A stretch of DNA of 64,000 bases from Artemisia argyi (Eukaryota; Streptophyta; Magnoliopsida; Asterales; Asteraceae), in contig CM060692.1 in the NCBI GenBank assembly GCA_030686995.1, positions 124,057,296 through 124,121,295 on the forward strand, in the 5' to 3' direction. This document shows positions 35,078 to 46,625 of the stretch, piece after piece. How positions within the stretch are numbered: the stretch's first letter is position 1; each line of letters begins with the position of its first letter. The notes under the pieces were generated by a model. That model was not told the origin of the DNA. It saw nothing but the letters and a program-made list of their open reading frames with translations, and did not search any database. The translations under genes were made by a program, and so were the position numbers.

Positions 35078-35334
35078 TATTAAGTATAAGAGTATATATA
35101 TATATATAAGTATGTATATGATCGAACAAATAGAGAGAAAAAAAAAGGCAAGCAATATCTATGCAAACAATGTAATCAACTAAAGCATATTTATCTAAGC
35201 ATGGCAATGAGTTATGAAAGAATAGCGTACCCGGTAGTCTTCAAAAAAAATCTTCAAAATCATCAAGATGATATATAGACTTTGAAAAAGTCTATGTTGA
35301 GAGAGACTTCAAGATTGCCTCAAGGAATGTTCAT
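33193..35334 (-). other. Spacer between gag and ORF A of C
   Basis: A 2.1-kb AT-rich spacer. It carries a palindromic cassette at 34327-34399 arranged as two consecutive full palindromes, each GCCGGTCCCCTTAA joined to ATTAAGGGG(A/G)CCGCC. Two long (TA)n runs lie at about 34638-34725 and 35011-35072; open frames across them are artefacts. No pol remnant is recognisable. Confidence 0.6.
34327..34399. promoter_or_regulatory. Palindromic cassette upstream of ORF A in C
   Basis: Arms GGCCGGTCCCCTTAA and ATTAAGGGGACCGCC, then GCCGGTCCCCTTAAT and ATTAAGGGGGCCGCC, form two hairpins. These are the same arms as in the LTR of C but in forward-reverse-forward-reverse order. Confidence 0.6.
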
Positions 35335-37158
35335 CTAGCCATTCGATCCCCATTGTCTCTTTGGTCCAAAGTTGTTTGGTCCAAACATGTTTAACATTTG
35401 ACTAGGATGCATGAAAGGTGGTAGTATACCCCAAGGATTGTGGCTTTGTTGGTAGTTCCACATTTGATTACTATTGTTATTATAGTTTTGCCTATTTTGG
35501 TTTCTTCTTGGTTGAGGTGTTTTAGACCTAGGATTAGGATTATTTGATTTTCTAGGTGGTGGTGTTTTAGATCTAGTCTTAGATTTAGAAGATCCTACCT
35601 CGTTTTTCAAAGATGATTTATAAAAAGCTTTTACTTCTTCATTGTTGGCAAGAGGTATTTTTCTATCATTAATAAGTATATACTTAGGATTAGATTTTAG
35701 AGATTTTTGTTCGTTAGGTTCATTTTCGAATTTGACATTTTTAATCTCACTTGTTGAAGCGTCATTTGAGTTAAATCCTAAACCGGTTTTATCTCCGGAT
35801 GTTCTTTGAATACTTATTATTTTACTAAGTGAGTGACTACTATTTTCAAATTTATTAAGTTTGCGAATTTCTTCCCTAAGTATTTCGTTTTCACTTTTAA
35901 GCACTTGACATGATTTACATTCTTCAAAAATTTCTTTACCTTTTTCAAGTTGATGTATTTTAATTTTTAGTTCAAGTACTTCATTTTCCAATTGATTGTT
36001 TATGTATTTTAGTGATTTGTTTTTGGCGATTACTAGTTGTCCTAATTTGCATAGCCTATTATATTCATTATCTAGATCTTTTTCATCTAATGATAAACTT
36101 TCATCACTAAAATATTCGGTTTCGGAACGTACCTCATTTGATATACTCACCATAAGACATTTTTCTTCTTTTGTCGTTTCTTTCTCATCTTCATCACTAT
36201 CACTCCAAGCACCTCCAACAAAAGCTCTTTGATTTTGATCTCTTGTCATCATTGGACATTTTCCTATGAGGTGATTTGGATCACCACACTTGAAACATTT
36301 TCTTTCAATCTTGTTGTTCTTGTCATCTTTACTCTTTTGAAATGTTTTCTTTTCATCATGTGGTTGTCTTACGAATCTTCCTCGCCTTTTGAAGAATTTC
36401 TTGAAATCTCTTACGGCCATGGCATATTCTTCATCATCACTTTTGGAAGATGAGCTATTTTCGATACTAGATTCCTTTCTAGCTTTCAAGGCGATTGACT
36501 TGCTTTGCTCTCGTTTTTCTTTGACCATTTCGGAATCCTTCTTAATGATAACTTCGTAAACTTTTAGATTTCCAATTAATTCATCAAGTTGCAATGTTGA
36601 CAAATTCTTCGATTCTACAATAGCCGTCACTTTAGCTCGCCATTTTGGATGAAGAGCCCTAAGAAACTTCCTAACAAAATTCTTACTAGAAAAATTCTCA
36701 TCAAGTGCTTTTAAAATTGTGATGATAGTGTTAAATCTAGCAAAAGCATTATCAATTGATTCCTCTTCCGGAATCGTGAATTGCTCATATTGTTGAACAA
36801 GTAGATTTATCTTATTATCTTTGACTTGACTATTACCTTGGTGAGTTATTAGTAAAGAGTTCCAAATTTCTTTTGCGGTTTCACACATAAAGATCCTTTC
36901 GTACTCTTTACGTGGTAACGCATTATAAATAACCATTTTTGCTTCATTATTTTTAGCAAGTTTTCTTTTTAAATCATCATTTTGTTTTTCAAAAGGTACG
37001 ATTTCATCTTTCTTAGTTTCGGGGTTATTTTGAATAGGTAAAAAATCACCATTAGTAATAACATGCCAAAGGTCTAGATCTTTTGACTTCACATAAGTTT
37101 CGAATCGATTTTTCCAATATAAAAATCCATCACTTTCAAATAGTGGTGGTCTTTGCAT
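35335..37158 (-). CDS. gag: Element C Gag protein (copia/Sirevirus type)
   Basis: This is the longest uninterrupted gene in the window, 607 residues from the ATG at 37158 (MQRPPLF). A longer frame upstream uses only a TTG start. Residues about 1-200 match the plant copia Gag core, with [14 protein letters not shown], a helical capsid-like region, [13 protein letters not shown] and [20 protein letters not shown] basic segment follows ([15 protein letters not shown]). At about residue 290-305 there is one CCHC zinc knuckle, [14 protein letters not shown], which binds RNA. Then come WSDSDEDE, a coiled-coil stretch and a basic, asparagine-rich tail. No protease follows; the frame stops and pol is missing. 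The protein should assemble virus-like particles but depends on another element for enzymes. Its intact frame suggests recent activity. Confidence 0.85.
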   Translation of the reverse strand: MQRPPLFESDGFLYWKNRFETYVKSKDLDLWHVITNGDFLPIQNNPETKKDEIVPFEKQNDDLKRKLAKNNEAKMVIYNALPRKEYERIFMCETAKEIWNSLLITHQGNSQVKDNKINLLVQQYEQFTIPEEESIDNAFARFNTIITILKALDENFSSKNFVRKFLRALHPKWRAKVTAIVESKNLSTLQLDELIGNLKVYEVIIKKDSEMVKEKREQSKSIALKARKESSIENSSSSKSDDEEYAMAVRDFKKFFKRRGRFVRQPHDEKKTFQKSKDDKNNKIERKCFKCGDPNHLIGKCPMMTRDQNQRAFVGGAWSDSDEDEKETTKEEKCLMVSISNEVRSETEYFSDESLSLDEKDLDNEYNRLCKLGQLVIAKNKSLKYINNQLENEVLELKIKIHQLEKGKEIFEECKSCQVLKSENEILREEIRKLNKFENSSHSLSKIISIQRTSGDKTGLGFNSNDASTSEIKNVKFENEPNEQKSLKSNPKYILINDRKIPLANNEEVKAFYKSSLKNEVGSSKSKTRSKTPPPRKSNNPNPRSKTPQPRRNQNRQNYNNNSNQMWNYQQSHNPWGILPPFMHPSQMLNMFGPNNFGPKRQWGSNG

Positions 37159-37244
37159 AGATTGCCCTTCTAAATATTTTTTCAGATTCCATAGATCGTT
37201 ACAAGTTTTAAAATACAATATATTTTAAAGATCTTGCTAGACGT

Positions 37245-37258
37245 GGCTCTTGATACCA
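37245..37258 (-). other. Primer binding site of element C
   Basis: The minus strand TGGTATCAAGAGCC lies two bases from the right LTR. It equals the tRNA-iMet-complementary TGGTATCAGAGCC with one extra A. Element B has the same site, so B and C share primer use. Confidence 0.85.
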
Positions 37259-37260
37259 AT

Positions 37261-38566
37261 TGTGGAAAACTAGAAGGGGGGTTGAATAGTTTTAGGTCCT
37301 TTTAAAAGTTTATTATCAAAAATATTTTGTAGCTTATTAAAAACTTTCGATTCAATCTCAAGTGAATTCAAATGACAACCAATATAAGCAATTCTAATGT
37401 AATAATGAAAGTATTGAAATGTAATGAAGAAAAGATAGAGTTAGAAAGATCAAACCACAACACGCGAATTTATAGTGGTTCGGCTACAAGGACACCTTCC
37501 TTGCCCTACTCCACTCCCCGAGTACCACACTCGAGAGTTTTCTTCACTATGTCAACAAACTCCTTATGGTGGAGAAACCTTACACACCTTTGCTTACACG
37601 AATTAACGACACTAAGCTAAATGTCGAGTTCTAATCGTAGCTAGAACCAATCTCACGACTTCTTCAAGGCTTCACACCTTCTTCACAACTTCACAACTTC
37701 TTCAAGGCTTCACACCTTCTTCACAACTTCACAACTTCTTCAAGTCTTCACACCTTCTTCACACCTTCACAACTTCACACCTTCTTCTATGCACAACTAA
37801 TTCACAACTACTAAACTATTTTACAACACACCTAGTTTCTACAATCAACAAATTTACACAACACTTTTACAAATATCTAACACAACTACAATATGAAACT
37901 AGCTATTCACAACACTACTACAATTAGATGGACGTAGAGAAGTGTTCTTCTTCTTGCACTTGAATGAATGAAGCTTTGGATCACTTGGAAACAAAGACTT
38001 ATGAATTATATGATCAAAGGATTTTAGATCTAGAAATGGAGGTTGGATCAGAAAGTTTATAGTGCAAAAAGGTGAGGAAAATGTGTGAAATGATCCAGTA
38101 TTTATAGGGCCAGATTTTACTGTTCTGGAGCGTGCCAGTCCCCTTAATTAGGGGCCGGTCCCCTTAATCATTAAGGGGGCCGCCTAGTAAAATTAAGGGG
38201 GCCGCCCTCCTGAACGTTGGAAAAGTTTTTCTGGATAAAATTTGCTCTTTTTGGTTGGAAATTTGAAATCATATCTTTGTGGTTTAATATAGCATTACCA
38301 AAAATGATTTACAAATATATATAAAATGTTTATATCATTTTATAAGATGTTATGTCTTAAGACAAAATTTCCTTTGATCATGTAATGCATAAGATGCTTA
38401 GTTTATGCATACCTTAAGTGATATAAGATGTAGAGGTAAATATTTGTTACCAAATACTTGTTTACGTCTTAATCTTGACTTAATTTAATTTGAGTTTTGT
38501 GATTATCAAAACATAGGTTTATTGAGAGATATTAATAACCTTTTTTAAACATTATTTATCTCAACA
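37261..38566 (-). repeat. Element C 5' LTR (right copy)
   Basis: It mirrors the left LTR: palindromic cassette at 38134-38206, TATA box (minus CTATAAATA) at 38099-38107, and a minisatellite at about 37660-37790. One cassette arm has drifted (GCCAGTCCCC for GCCGGTCCCC). Confidence 0.9.
38099..38206 (-). promoter_or_regulatory. Element C 5' LTR promoter: cassette plus TATA box
   Basis: Reading on the minus strand, the four-arm palindromic cassette (38206-38134) ends 26 bases before CTATAAATA (38107-38099). This would drive gag transcription from the 5' LTR. Confidence 0.55.
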
Positions 38567-38571
38567 GAATT

Positions 38572-41431
38572 AAACTTAGAGAGAGATCTTGGATAAGTGA
38601 CAATTAGCATTAAGTGTCAAGTCGCGACACGTCAAGTTACAATAGATCCGATCGTAATAAGTCAAGTCGTAAAGATTAACTCACAACGTCAAATTACAAT
38701 CAGACTAATCGAAACGACTTAAGTCACAACAATTCACCAAACAGAAGTAGTTAACAAATCACTAGAATCTCACAACTGAGTTAAGCGCTAGACACCACCT
38801 AATTGCTGAGTTTTAGCCTCCTCAATGTGAAGCTTTGGTAGCTTCCCCCCAAACCGACAATCATCTTCATGAGACCACTTCCCCAAGTTGTTGAAGTAAT
38901 GCAAAAAGTCTCATTGTATGACGCTCCAAGACCCAAAGAAGATGATAGCACCGAAGTAAAAAGGTGAACCATGGATCATCTCTGCGGTAATCAATCCCGG
39001 AATATATGATGAAGTCCGATCACATGACCATGTTATGCATCCCCAATGTACATATTACTTTGAGGTTTGGAGCAGTTGTCTATTAGGGGAATAAGATATC
39101 AACATCTTCATTTCACTAAATGCTTCCCAGTTATCTTACACATACCAACTCAATCTATATTGTACGCATGTATCCAACACAAGAAGAGACGATGACACCA
39201 AAGTAACAGGTTGAAGCACTAATCATCTCTGTGGATATCTCCTCCGGAATATATGATTATGCCCGATCACGTGAACCTGTTGCGCGTCCTTGATGTACAC
39301 ATATCTCTCCCCATGATGGTTGCGATCTTATCGAAATCAGCATAACAATGTGTACATGAAACATTAACCAGAAGCACTTTACCATAACTCTTATCAGCTC
39401 ATATGAAGATGTCAATAAGCAATATCATCTCACGTTCCACATATCCTTCTCATATTTCTTCCCACTGAAATCTGAAGTAATTCACACCACAAGTATCAAA
39501 AGACCACTTCCCCCACGTAGTTGGAATAATACACCAAACGCTGCGAGTCAAGACACTGAGTTTCTCTACGGTTATGACATATGTCTTCCCGGGATAACTT
39601 CAATTAAAAAGAAGTGTTATGTTCATCACGTGTACTCGTTATGCATTCAGATATATGTCTCCTTCCCCCTTGCTGGTTTTGATACATCAGAATCAGCAAC
39701 AACTTTTACGCACATCTACTTGAAATATTGAGAAAAACCAAATAAGCTAAAATGTATCTAGTGAGAATCAGCTGCTATAGAAATGCTCACTAATTGGGTT
39801 AATCCTCCCTCCCAATTAGTAAGCCCATAAGTGTACTTGCTCCCTCCCAAACTGACGACCCGTTTGAAATAATATTGATGCATGTTGAAGAAGTATCTCT
39901 CAATTCTGCCCAAAATGTCTTCAGTCTCTTATCATGTCATCCACAAAAAAAGTGGATCATAGACTGATAATCTGTAGCTTCTTCACGGGTTAGTTTGGGG
40001 AACGTCATGTCGACATTTACAACTCACTAAGAATGCTTCCAGTTCTTCGATAAAAACCCCGATGTACACATTTCTCCCTCCATGATGATGACGATCACTC
40101 GGAATCATCATAACTGTGTGTACATAAACAAATCAACTGGAAACAACATAGAAATCACTACCCCATGAGTAGATGTCGAAAACAATTCTCTTCAACAATT
40201 CATTGTAGATCAACCCTTAATTAAACTTCTTTTCACTTCCAATGGCTAATAGTAAATGACCACGTATGGAGAGAACCTGATATACCACACTTGAAACTGA
40301 AGTAGAGTTCCCCGCTCTTGTGTCTTAAGCTTGCACTAATGTTGGAAGAACAGTGTAGAGAATTGATGCTCCAAGCAAATCTCTAAGTACTCACTACCCA
40401 ACCAAAGCATGAGACATTACCACCTCTTGCGATTATCCCCAACGACAACGGCGTGTGACACTGAATACTACAACGTAACTCCTTAAAGTGATAGTTAACC
40501 AGGTCTTCAACCATCCACCTCGATTGCTGGTAACTAGATAAACCAAGTCTTCAACTTAAATCTCAAGCACGAGCAAGTTATCATTGAAAGTCATTCATCC
40601 ATCCAACCCCGACTCCAAGATAAACTAAGATCACACCTTTGTGAGAGTGAACTTCAATCTCAAATACGTGATACCCAATCAACTCCGTTGTCACATTTAG
40701 TAATCCTTACTTAGTGGAACATTAGGTGTTGGAGGAGAGGAGAGTCATTTATGCATCAATCAACATGTATTTTATTCACACTTCTCCCCCTCAAATATTG
40801 CATATGAGGATGCGATTTTTGATTGAACAAGTGAATAGAAATACATGTAGTTTATTCACACTTTTCCCCCTCAAAAATTGCATATGAGGTTGATCCACTG
40901 TTCACACTTCTCCCCCTCAAATATTGCATTCGACGATGCCATTTTTGATTGAGAAAGTGAATAAGAATACAATCAATCATTTAATTTATTCACACTTGTC
41001 TCCCTTAAAAATTGCATACGAGGTTGCGATTTTTGATTGAGCATGTGAATAAGAATACACTCAATCATGTAGTTTATTCACCCTTCTCTCCCTCAAAAAT
41101 TGCATATGAAGTTTGCCATTTTTTAATGAGCAAGTGAATATGAATTCGATCAAAGATGATTAGATCCACTTGATGACTGAACGAACATGGAGGAAGCATG
41201 AACCGTGTTGTTGAGAATGGTCAGAAGCAGGAGCATTACACTTCTTCAGAAGATAAAGTGCACTCAAGCGTACACTTTTCTTTTCTTTGAGGAAACAGGG
41301 CCTGAAGTGTTGTCAGCAGACGCCATAAGGATGATATTGAGGACCGAGGCTTGAACTGAGGTGTTCAAACGTCATAGTCGATGAAGAACGAGGCCTGAAC
41401 TAAAGTATTCAGACATCATTGTCGATGTGCA
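38572..41431 (-). other. Element B internal non-coding region with two repeat arrays
   Basis: No coding frame is convincing. Between about 38810 and 40150 roughly four diverged modules of 250-350 bases recur, each with blocks like CCGGAATATATGATnnnGnCCGATCAC and GATGTACACAT, and polypurine-like runs on the minus strand. Between about 40770 and 41150 five tandem units of about 85 bases carry CACACTTcTCCCCCTCAAAnATTGCAT, so each holds a TTTGAGGGGGAGA tract on the minus strand. This is where pol would lie in a complete element. Confidence 0.6.
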
Positions 41432-43866
41432 TCAAAGTTGAGTATCTTTAACCCCTGATTGATGAGATATCATTCTTTTCGGCAGCCAAACTCTGAGTCT
41501 TTTCTTACTAGGGTTGAATGATGTACCTACACTTAAGTAAAGACTACCTGCACTGACATTGAGAGTTTGTTTGCATTTATATAGGTTAGTGATATCAGCA
41601 TATATATCATTTGGGGTTCCACTGTCAACCTTGGTTTTGCAGTCAGTGAACATCATTCTTGTAGGTATCCATCTAAGACCAACAATTTTAAACATTCTAC
41701 CCGTCGGTATCCTCCTAAGGCAAGATCTAAGAGTGTTTGGTTTCTCATGTAACGTGAAAGTCATTTTGAGAGAAGACCTTTGTCCTATAGTAATCTGCCT
41801 ACCCGATTTCTGAGTATAACTCTTTGATTCTACGGGCTTGTTGTAGTTTCTAGTCTTAGAGGATTGAACCTTAGCATGAGAATTCACTTCCTTCAGGAAT
41901 TTAGTAACACAATTATCAAGATTTGCCTCAAAAACACATTTCAGACAAGTTGAGCAAACAAAGTGTTTAGATTCAGAAAAGGATCTAGGATTCTTTGAGT
42001 GATCTTCAACAGGAATCGATTTAATCGATACGTAACTACTCTTGGAAATAGGCGAAATCCTAGTCTTTTCATGCGTGGTTTTCTTAGTATCCTCTAGGTT
42101 GTGATTCTGAACACTTTTTTATGTCTAACATGTTCCTTTGTTGTCACAGACGATACTCGCTTTGAACAATTCCTAGAGGCACTAGAGGCACAAATATGAT
42201 GTGGTTTTGCAACAACACATTCCTTTTCCTTAGGTTTAGACTGTGAAGTGACTGGTTTTGACAAAACTTGTTTCTCATCAACTTGGGAGGCAAACCGCAA
42301 TTTTGAAAATTTTGGTCGTTCAGATCTAAAAACAGTCGTTTGCCTAACAACACTTTGTTTCCTAAGAGGTTGTGAAGGTGGTTTTCCCAAGATTGATGGT
42401 TTTGCAAACTTAGTGTTTACACTGTTTCCAGTTAATTTTCTTAAATCATTTCTTAATGCCACAATTGCAAAACCCTTTTCCTGAAGTTGAGCTCTCAGTT
42501 CATCATTTTTAGCAATCAAAGAGGTTGTCTGCTCTACAGTCTTAGTTTTTGTTACTTTGATTGAGTCACACAGGTCTTTACTCTAAACATTCAAAGACTC
42601 ATTTTCCGTAAGCAATTTAGCCACATTACATTCCAATTCAATAATTTTTGTTTCCATAACATTAATGTCATGTTTAACTTTGGCTTCATTACTTTTCTCA
42701 TGCATGTTGATTCGAGTTTTCAAATTATTGATCGTTAAGTTTTTGTTTTGTAGCTGAGCTTTCAAATCATTTATTTCAAAATATTCACGAAATTCAGGAA
42801 ATTCCGCATTCTTACATGGTTTGTAAATTTGAAGACTTTCTTCCTTTTGTTGAATTGATATTTCAAGTGAAATACAATGTTTCTCAAGTTGTAAAAATCT
42901 ATTTGAAAGTTCATCAAAAACATGTTTGTCAATCATATCATTTGACTTATAGGACTCAGCCGTAAACAAAGAACTTGAAGCATCATCACGTTTGACATCC
43001 TGATCAGTTTGTTTAAGTATGTTAGCAGATGTATATTGTTGAGCAGTTAAGGGTACCTCGGCACATGACACCTTTTCATTATCTGGTATGATGTCTGCAT
43101 CCACATCTTGTGTGCCACGGGTTGCTGAACCGTTGTTTGGGTTAAGCTTCTCTGTCTTTGTTCCTCTGCACTTAGTGTCAACTGATCCAACATCTGATGA
43201 GTTACCCGAATCAATATTGATATCCCTTAATTGCACCCGACTGTCATTCATCTTGATGTCACACTTTCGTTTGTGTTGTGCTCTTTCATCAATGTACTTC
43301 ACAACATTACTCATGCATTGGATTAGTGTTTCTCTGAACGCATTAACTTCAATTCCAGTGTAATTAGTAAAATATTTATTAATCATTTGATTCTCAGTGT
43401 ATTGTGAATCAATGAACACTTGGAGTAGGTTGTTAATCACACAAAAGGCAGCCATGGATCTTCCTTCAGAAAAATTTCCCTTGTTAAGTTGTTGTTCAAG
43501 TTGGTCTAAACACTGAGTCATTTTGACAGTGAAGGTCTGAACATCTTGACAAAAGAGTGATGTGAAGGCACGTTCGTACACGAATGCACGTTCGTATCCA
43601 GTTAAGTATCCAGGTCGTTCAAAGAGAACCTTAAGATGTGAGTGAAGTAGTTGAAAACATTCCATGCACCTTTCCTTTGCATTATCGGGCAATTTAATTG
43701 GCTGATGGAGTTCATTCCGTTGAGACTTCGAGCACGGAGATTCCATTTTAGCATTATCAGACTCAAACACGTTAATTTGTTGTGAAGGGTTGGAAGTTTT
43801 ATGTACATCGATCATGTCGTACAATTTAAGTATCTCAGGTGTGAATGAATCTAAAGAATTTGACAT
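41432..43866 (-). pseudogene. Element B gag-like gene, broken
   Basis: The ATG is at 43866 (MSNSLDSF). The first open part ends at 42583; after that stop the same frame reopens to 42094, and a third part (41887-41432) lies in another frame, so the gene has at least two stops and a frameshift. The first part is helical and polar, with coiled-coil character near its end (FLQLEKHCISLEISIQQKEE, then LKAQLQNKNLTINNLK). Later parts carry ELRAQLQEKGFAI, SILGKP and a cysteine patch around 41930-41990. The last segment has DCKTKVDSGTPNDIY and CKQTLNVSAGS. I recall the same order of segments from Anthemideae copia polyproteins just before protease, unchecked. No zinc knuckle of standard spacing and no pol follow. 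Confidence 0.6.
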
Positions 43867-43939
43867 GATGTGGACGTGCACGGGATTTTACACGTCTATG
43901 ATTCAAACCGAGAAATAGATTCTTTCGTGGGATTTTACA

Positions 43940-44350
43940 AAATCAAGAAGAGGTAATCGAAATCTGAAGGTAAACTCAAACTGGAGGTAATCTCAATCTG
44001 AAGGTAAACTCAAACTGTAGGTAATCTCAATCTGAAGGTAAACTCAAATTGGAGCAAACCACAAACTTGAGTTAACTGCAAACTTGAACTAACCACAAAC
44101 TTAAGCTAACCACAAACTTTAGCTAACCGCAAACTTGAACTAACCACAAACTTGAGCTAACCACAAACTTGAGCTAACCACAAACTTGAGCTAACAACAA
44201 ACTTTGAGCTAACCTCTAAACACAAAAATACAAGAAAGTCACTATCTTGCCAGTTTATCTTTTTCCCGCTTTTGAGTTAATCTCAACCAAGAAACAAGCT
44301 AATCTCAACCAAGATACAAGCTAATCTCAACCAAGAAACTTGAACTAAAT
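43940..44350 (-). repeat. Leader minisatellites of element B
   Basis: Three short tandem arrays lie between primer site and gag: GGTAATCTCAATCTGAAGGTAA-type units (43950-44050), CTAACCACAAACTTGAG units of about 20 bases (44050-44215), and AATCTCAACCAAGAAACAAGCT units (44273-44345). They would lie in the 5' untranslated leader of the transcript. Confidence 0.75.
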
Positions 44351-44567
44351 TACATCAAACATCAACCTAACAACTAATTCAACCTACCGAAGTGAAAAAT
44401 TAAGTACTACTAACACCTCAAAACACAACAATACCACCAAATTATCAACAACACCACAAACAAAAATCAATTCGAGGTGATTTCTTGAAAAACATTTCGA
44501 ACTAAAAAAAATGAACCACTAAGCCAAGCCACAAATTTGAGCACCAACAATCCTAGGATGAAACCTT

Positions 44568-44581
44568 GGCTCTTGATACCA
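44568..44581 (-). other. Primer binding site of element B
   Basis: The minus strand TGGTATCAAGAGCC lies two bases from the right LTR, matching tRNA-iMet with one extra A. Confidence 0.85.
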
Positions 44582-44583
44582 AT

Positions 44584-44948
44584 TGTAGTATACTCATAAA
44601 CATAAGATGTATGGTTCTTGTGATTTATGGATCGAATTAGATGAAGAGATTAGAGAGATGTAGAAAGATAGTTGGGAGCCTTTTCTTGAGAGAGAAACAA
44701 GAAGAATATTAGATTAAGTGAAAGGTCCAACCCTCTCCACATGTGGAGAGGGGTATTTATACTAAACTACAAACGCCCACACCCGGGCTGTGGATCAGGC
44801 ATACAGTGGGTAAAGACCCATCCTTCTTCCACAGTGTTACATAAACTAATACTAACTAACTAATATATAAACTAACTACGAGCTAACTTAATGCTATTAC
44901 AATAATTAGGTGACCGAGACTTTTACAGGAATATTTGTATTCCTAACA
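44584..44948 (-). repeat. Element B 5' LTR (right copy)
   Basis: It is 365 bases, TGTAGTATAC to CCTAACA, next to the right TTATT duplicate. It contains the TATA box (44753-44763) and the 22-bp palindrome (44731-44752). Confidence 0.92.
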
Positions 44949-46606
44949 TTATTAGAACATGTTACATGATAAGTGAAACGATGTCAGTTTTATAATCGGG
45001 TTTTTCATGATTTAATAAAATCTTGGGTCGTCGAGGCATAAATATAAATATCGTGGGCACGTTAGTAAATTACATAAAATTATAATGACGGGGTCCAAAA
45101 TTATTATCTTATTAAAATAAAGTTTAAAATAATTTTATTTGACTTTTAATATTTAATTTTGATAATTTATATTTTAGACCCTAAACTTATGATATTGACA
45201 TTTAGGACCTAAAATATTACATTGGTCATTTTAACCTTAAATATTATTAATTGTCCATAATAACCTTCAAAGTATTAAATTACTATTCCGAGAACTTGCT
45301 AAAACGGGAAACTTACATTAAAATAGAAAGTTACTAAAAATGGAAAGTATACTAAAATATGTAACCTAATTCAAATTAACTTAAAGTAATACTTGGTAAT
45401 TGATTCGTATAGGTTCTGTGAAGCAAGAGTGATTCATCTTGTGACCTTTCTGTTTCCTGTTTTCTTGCTTTGAATAAGGTACAGATATTCTGACCTTCTC
45501 ACAGGTTTCTCATGATTTCCTTTCTCTTATCTTGCTATTTGACTTCTGATATTATGACCTCTGATATTTTGAACCTTTGCTATGAACCTTCTGACATTCT
45601 GAACCTTAAGTTATGAACTTTGGATTGAACTCTGATTTTGAACCTTTGCCATATCTGAACCTTTGACTTGAACCTTTGTTATGCACCCTATATTGATGGC
45701 CTTCTGATTATGATTATGGACCTTTGATTCTGACTATGTTATGATGACCTTATACTCTGACCTTCTGTTTTGACCAACCCAGTTAGATACCCGAGCCATT
45801 TCACTAGGCATGGGGGTTCCATGTCCGTGTCATAGATGCACCTATGGCATGACTCTAAGGCAGAAGAGTGATGTTATGCCACGTCCCTTTTTTGTTATAT
45901 GATATGTGCATTCTGTTATTATGGCCACTATGATTTCTGCGGGGTGTATGGATGCATCCTAGATCTTTTCTATTATCTGTGATATACTATATTATTCTCT
46001 GGTCTGGTGAATGTGGCGTATGTGCAATATGCGTCCTTCACATTTCTGGGAGTTGATCACTCCATGGTTACTATTATGCTACAGGTTATGAAGAATATGA
46101 CATGATATTTTTGTTCTAGGCTCATTGGTAGATGATTGACCACACTTTACTTTTGATATAACCTTATACCTTCTTTACCTTTGATTATACCTTCTGATAT
46201 TCCCAAACGCACCATATATTGCTTTGCTTTCTATTTTTGTTTCTGTATGCTTTGTTGTATATATCTGTTCACTGGGCTTTTTAAGCTTAGCCGCATTTTC
46301 TTTTCCTACAGCAGGTATTTAGCTTTGATGATGGGGCTTTTCTGGCATTGAGAGTAGAAGCTATGTGGACTTGACCATAGGTCATCTTAGCTATTGAACT
46401 ATGTTATTTTTCCTGTTGGGCATCTGTACTTGTGTTTCCCTTTTCATTTCGTTATTTACGGATTTTGATGTAATTGTTTAAGTCATGTTGACTTAACTTC
46501 CTTTTGGTTATTTATTCTAAGACTTCCGCTTGCATTTTATATCTGTATGTTTCTGATATGTTACCATACTGTAATGCTTCTACCCTTGTCGGGTTGTGGT
46601 GTTACA
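44949..46606 (+). mobile_element. Chromovirus H LTR, segment 3 of 3
   Basis: This segment ends GTGGTGTTACA at 46606, followed by a decayed iMet-type primer site and gag. Blocks such as GTGTATGGATGCATCCTAG (near 45943) and the Tekay-like ACTGGGCTTTTTAAGCTTA (near 46271) support the call. A drifting array of GAACCTTTGnnATGA-like units lies at about 45478-45780. Solo LTR F carries related sequence in reverse orientation. Confidence 0.75.
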
Positions 46607-46610
46607 ATTA

Positions 46611-46625
46611 TGGTATCTAAGCTAC
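46611..46625 (+). other. Decayed primer binding site of downstream H unit
   Basis: TGGTATCTAAGCTAC shows the TGGTATC core of an iMet-type site but diverges after it. It lies four bases after the LTR end. Confidence 0.55.

Larger units (their letters stand above)
19446..38566 (-). mobile_element. Element C: Sirevirus-like copia element lacking pol
   Basis: Two LTRs (19446-20740, 1,295 bases; 37261-38566, 1,306 bases) start TGTGGAAAAC and end ATCAACA or CTCAACA. Flanks are GAGTT (19441-19445) and GAATT (38567-38571), a target duplication with one change. A primer site follows the right LTR and a polypurine tract precedes the left, so it reads on the minus strand. Without nested element D it is about 9.5 kb. 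Gene order is gag (35335-37158), accessory ORF A (32053-33192), accessory ORF B (31282-31432 plus 21220-21668). No protease, integrase, RT or RNase H is present. The gag type, long LTRs and repeated polypurine tracts fit the Sirevirus lineage. Confidence 0.88.
15871..44948 (-). mobile_element. Element B: non-autonomous Ty1/copia-like retrotransposon
   Basis: Two 365-base LTRs (15871-16235 and 44584-44948) are flanked by TTATT (15866-15870 and 44949-44953). A tRNA-iMet-like primer site beside the right LTR and a polypurine tract beside the left LTR give minus orientation. It spans 29,078 bases because element C is nested inside; without C and one duplicate it is about 9.95 kb. The internal part has a broken gag-like gene at 41432-43866 and otherwise long repeat-rich non-coding sequence. 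No protease, integrase, RT or RNase H is visible. The left LTR starts GG instead of TG, a point change. Confidence 0.9.

Noticed and set aside
34548..35207. Open frames with long Tyr-Ile runs.
   Set aside because: They translate (TA)n microsatellites.
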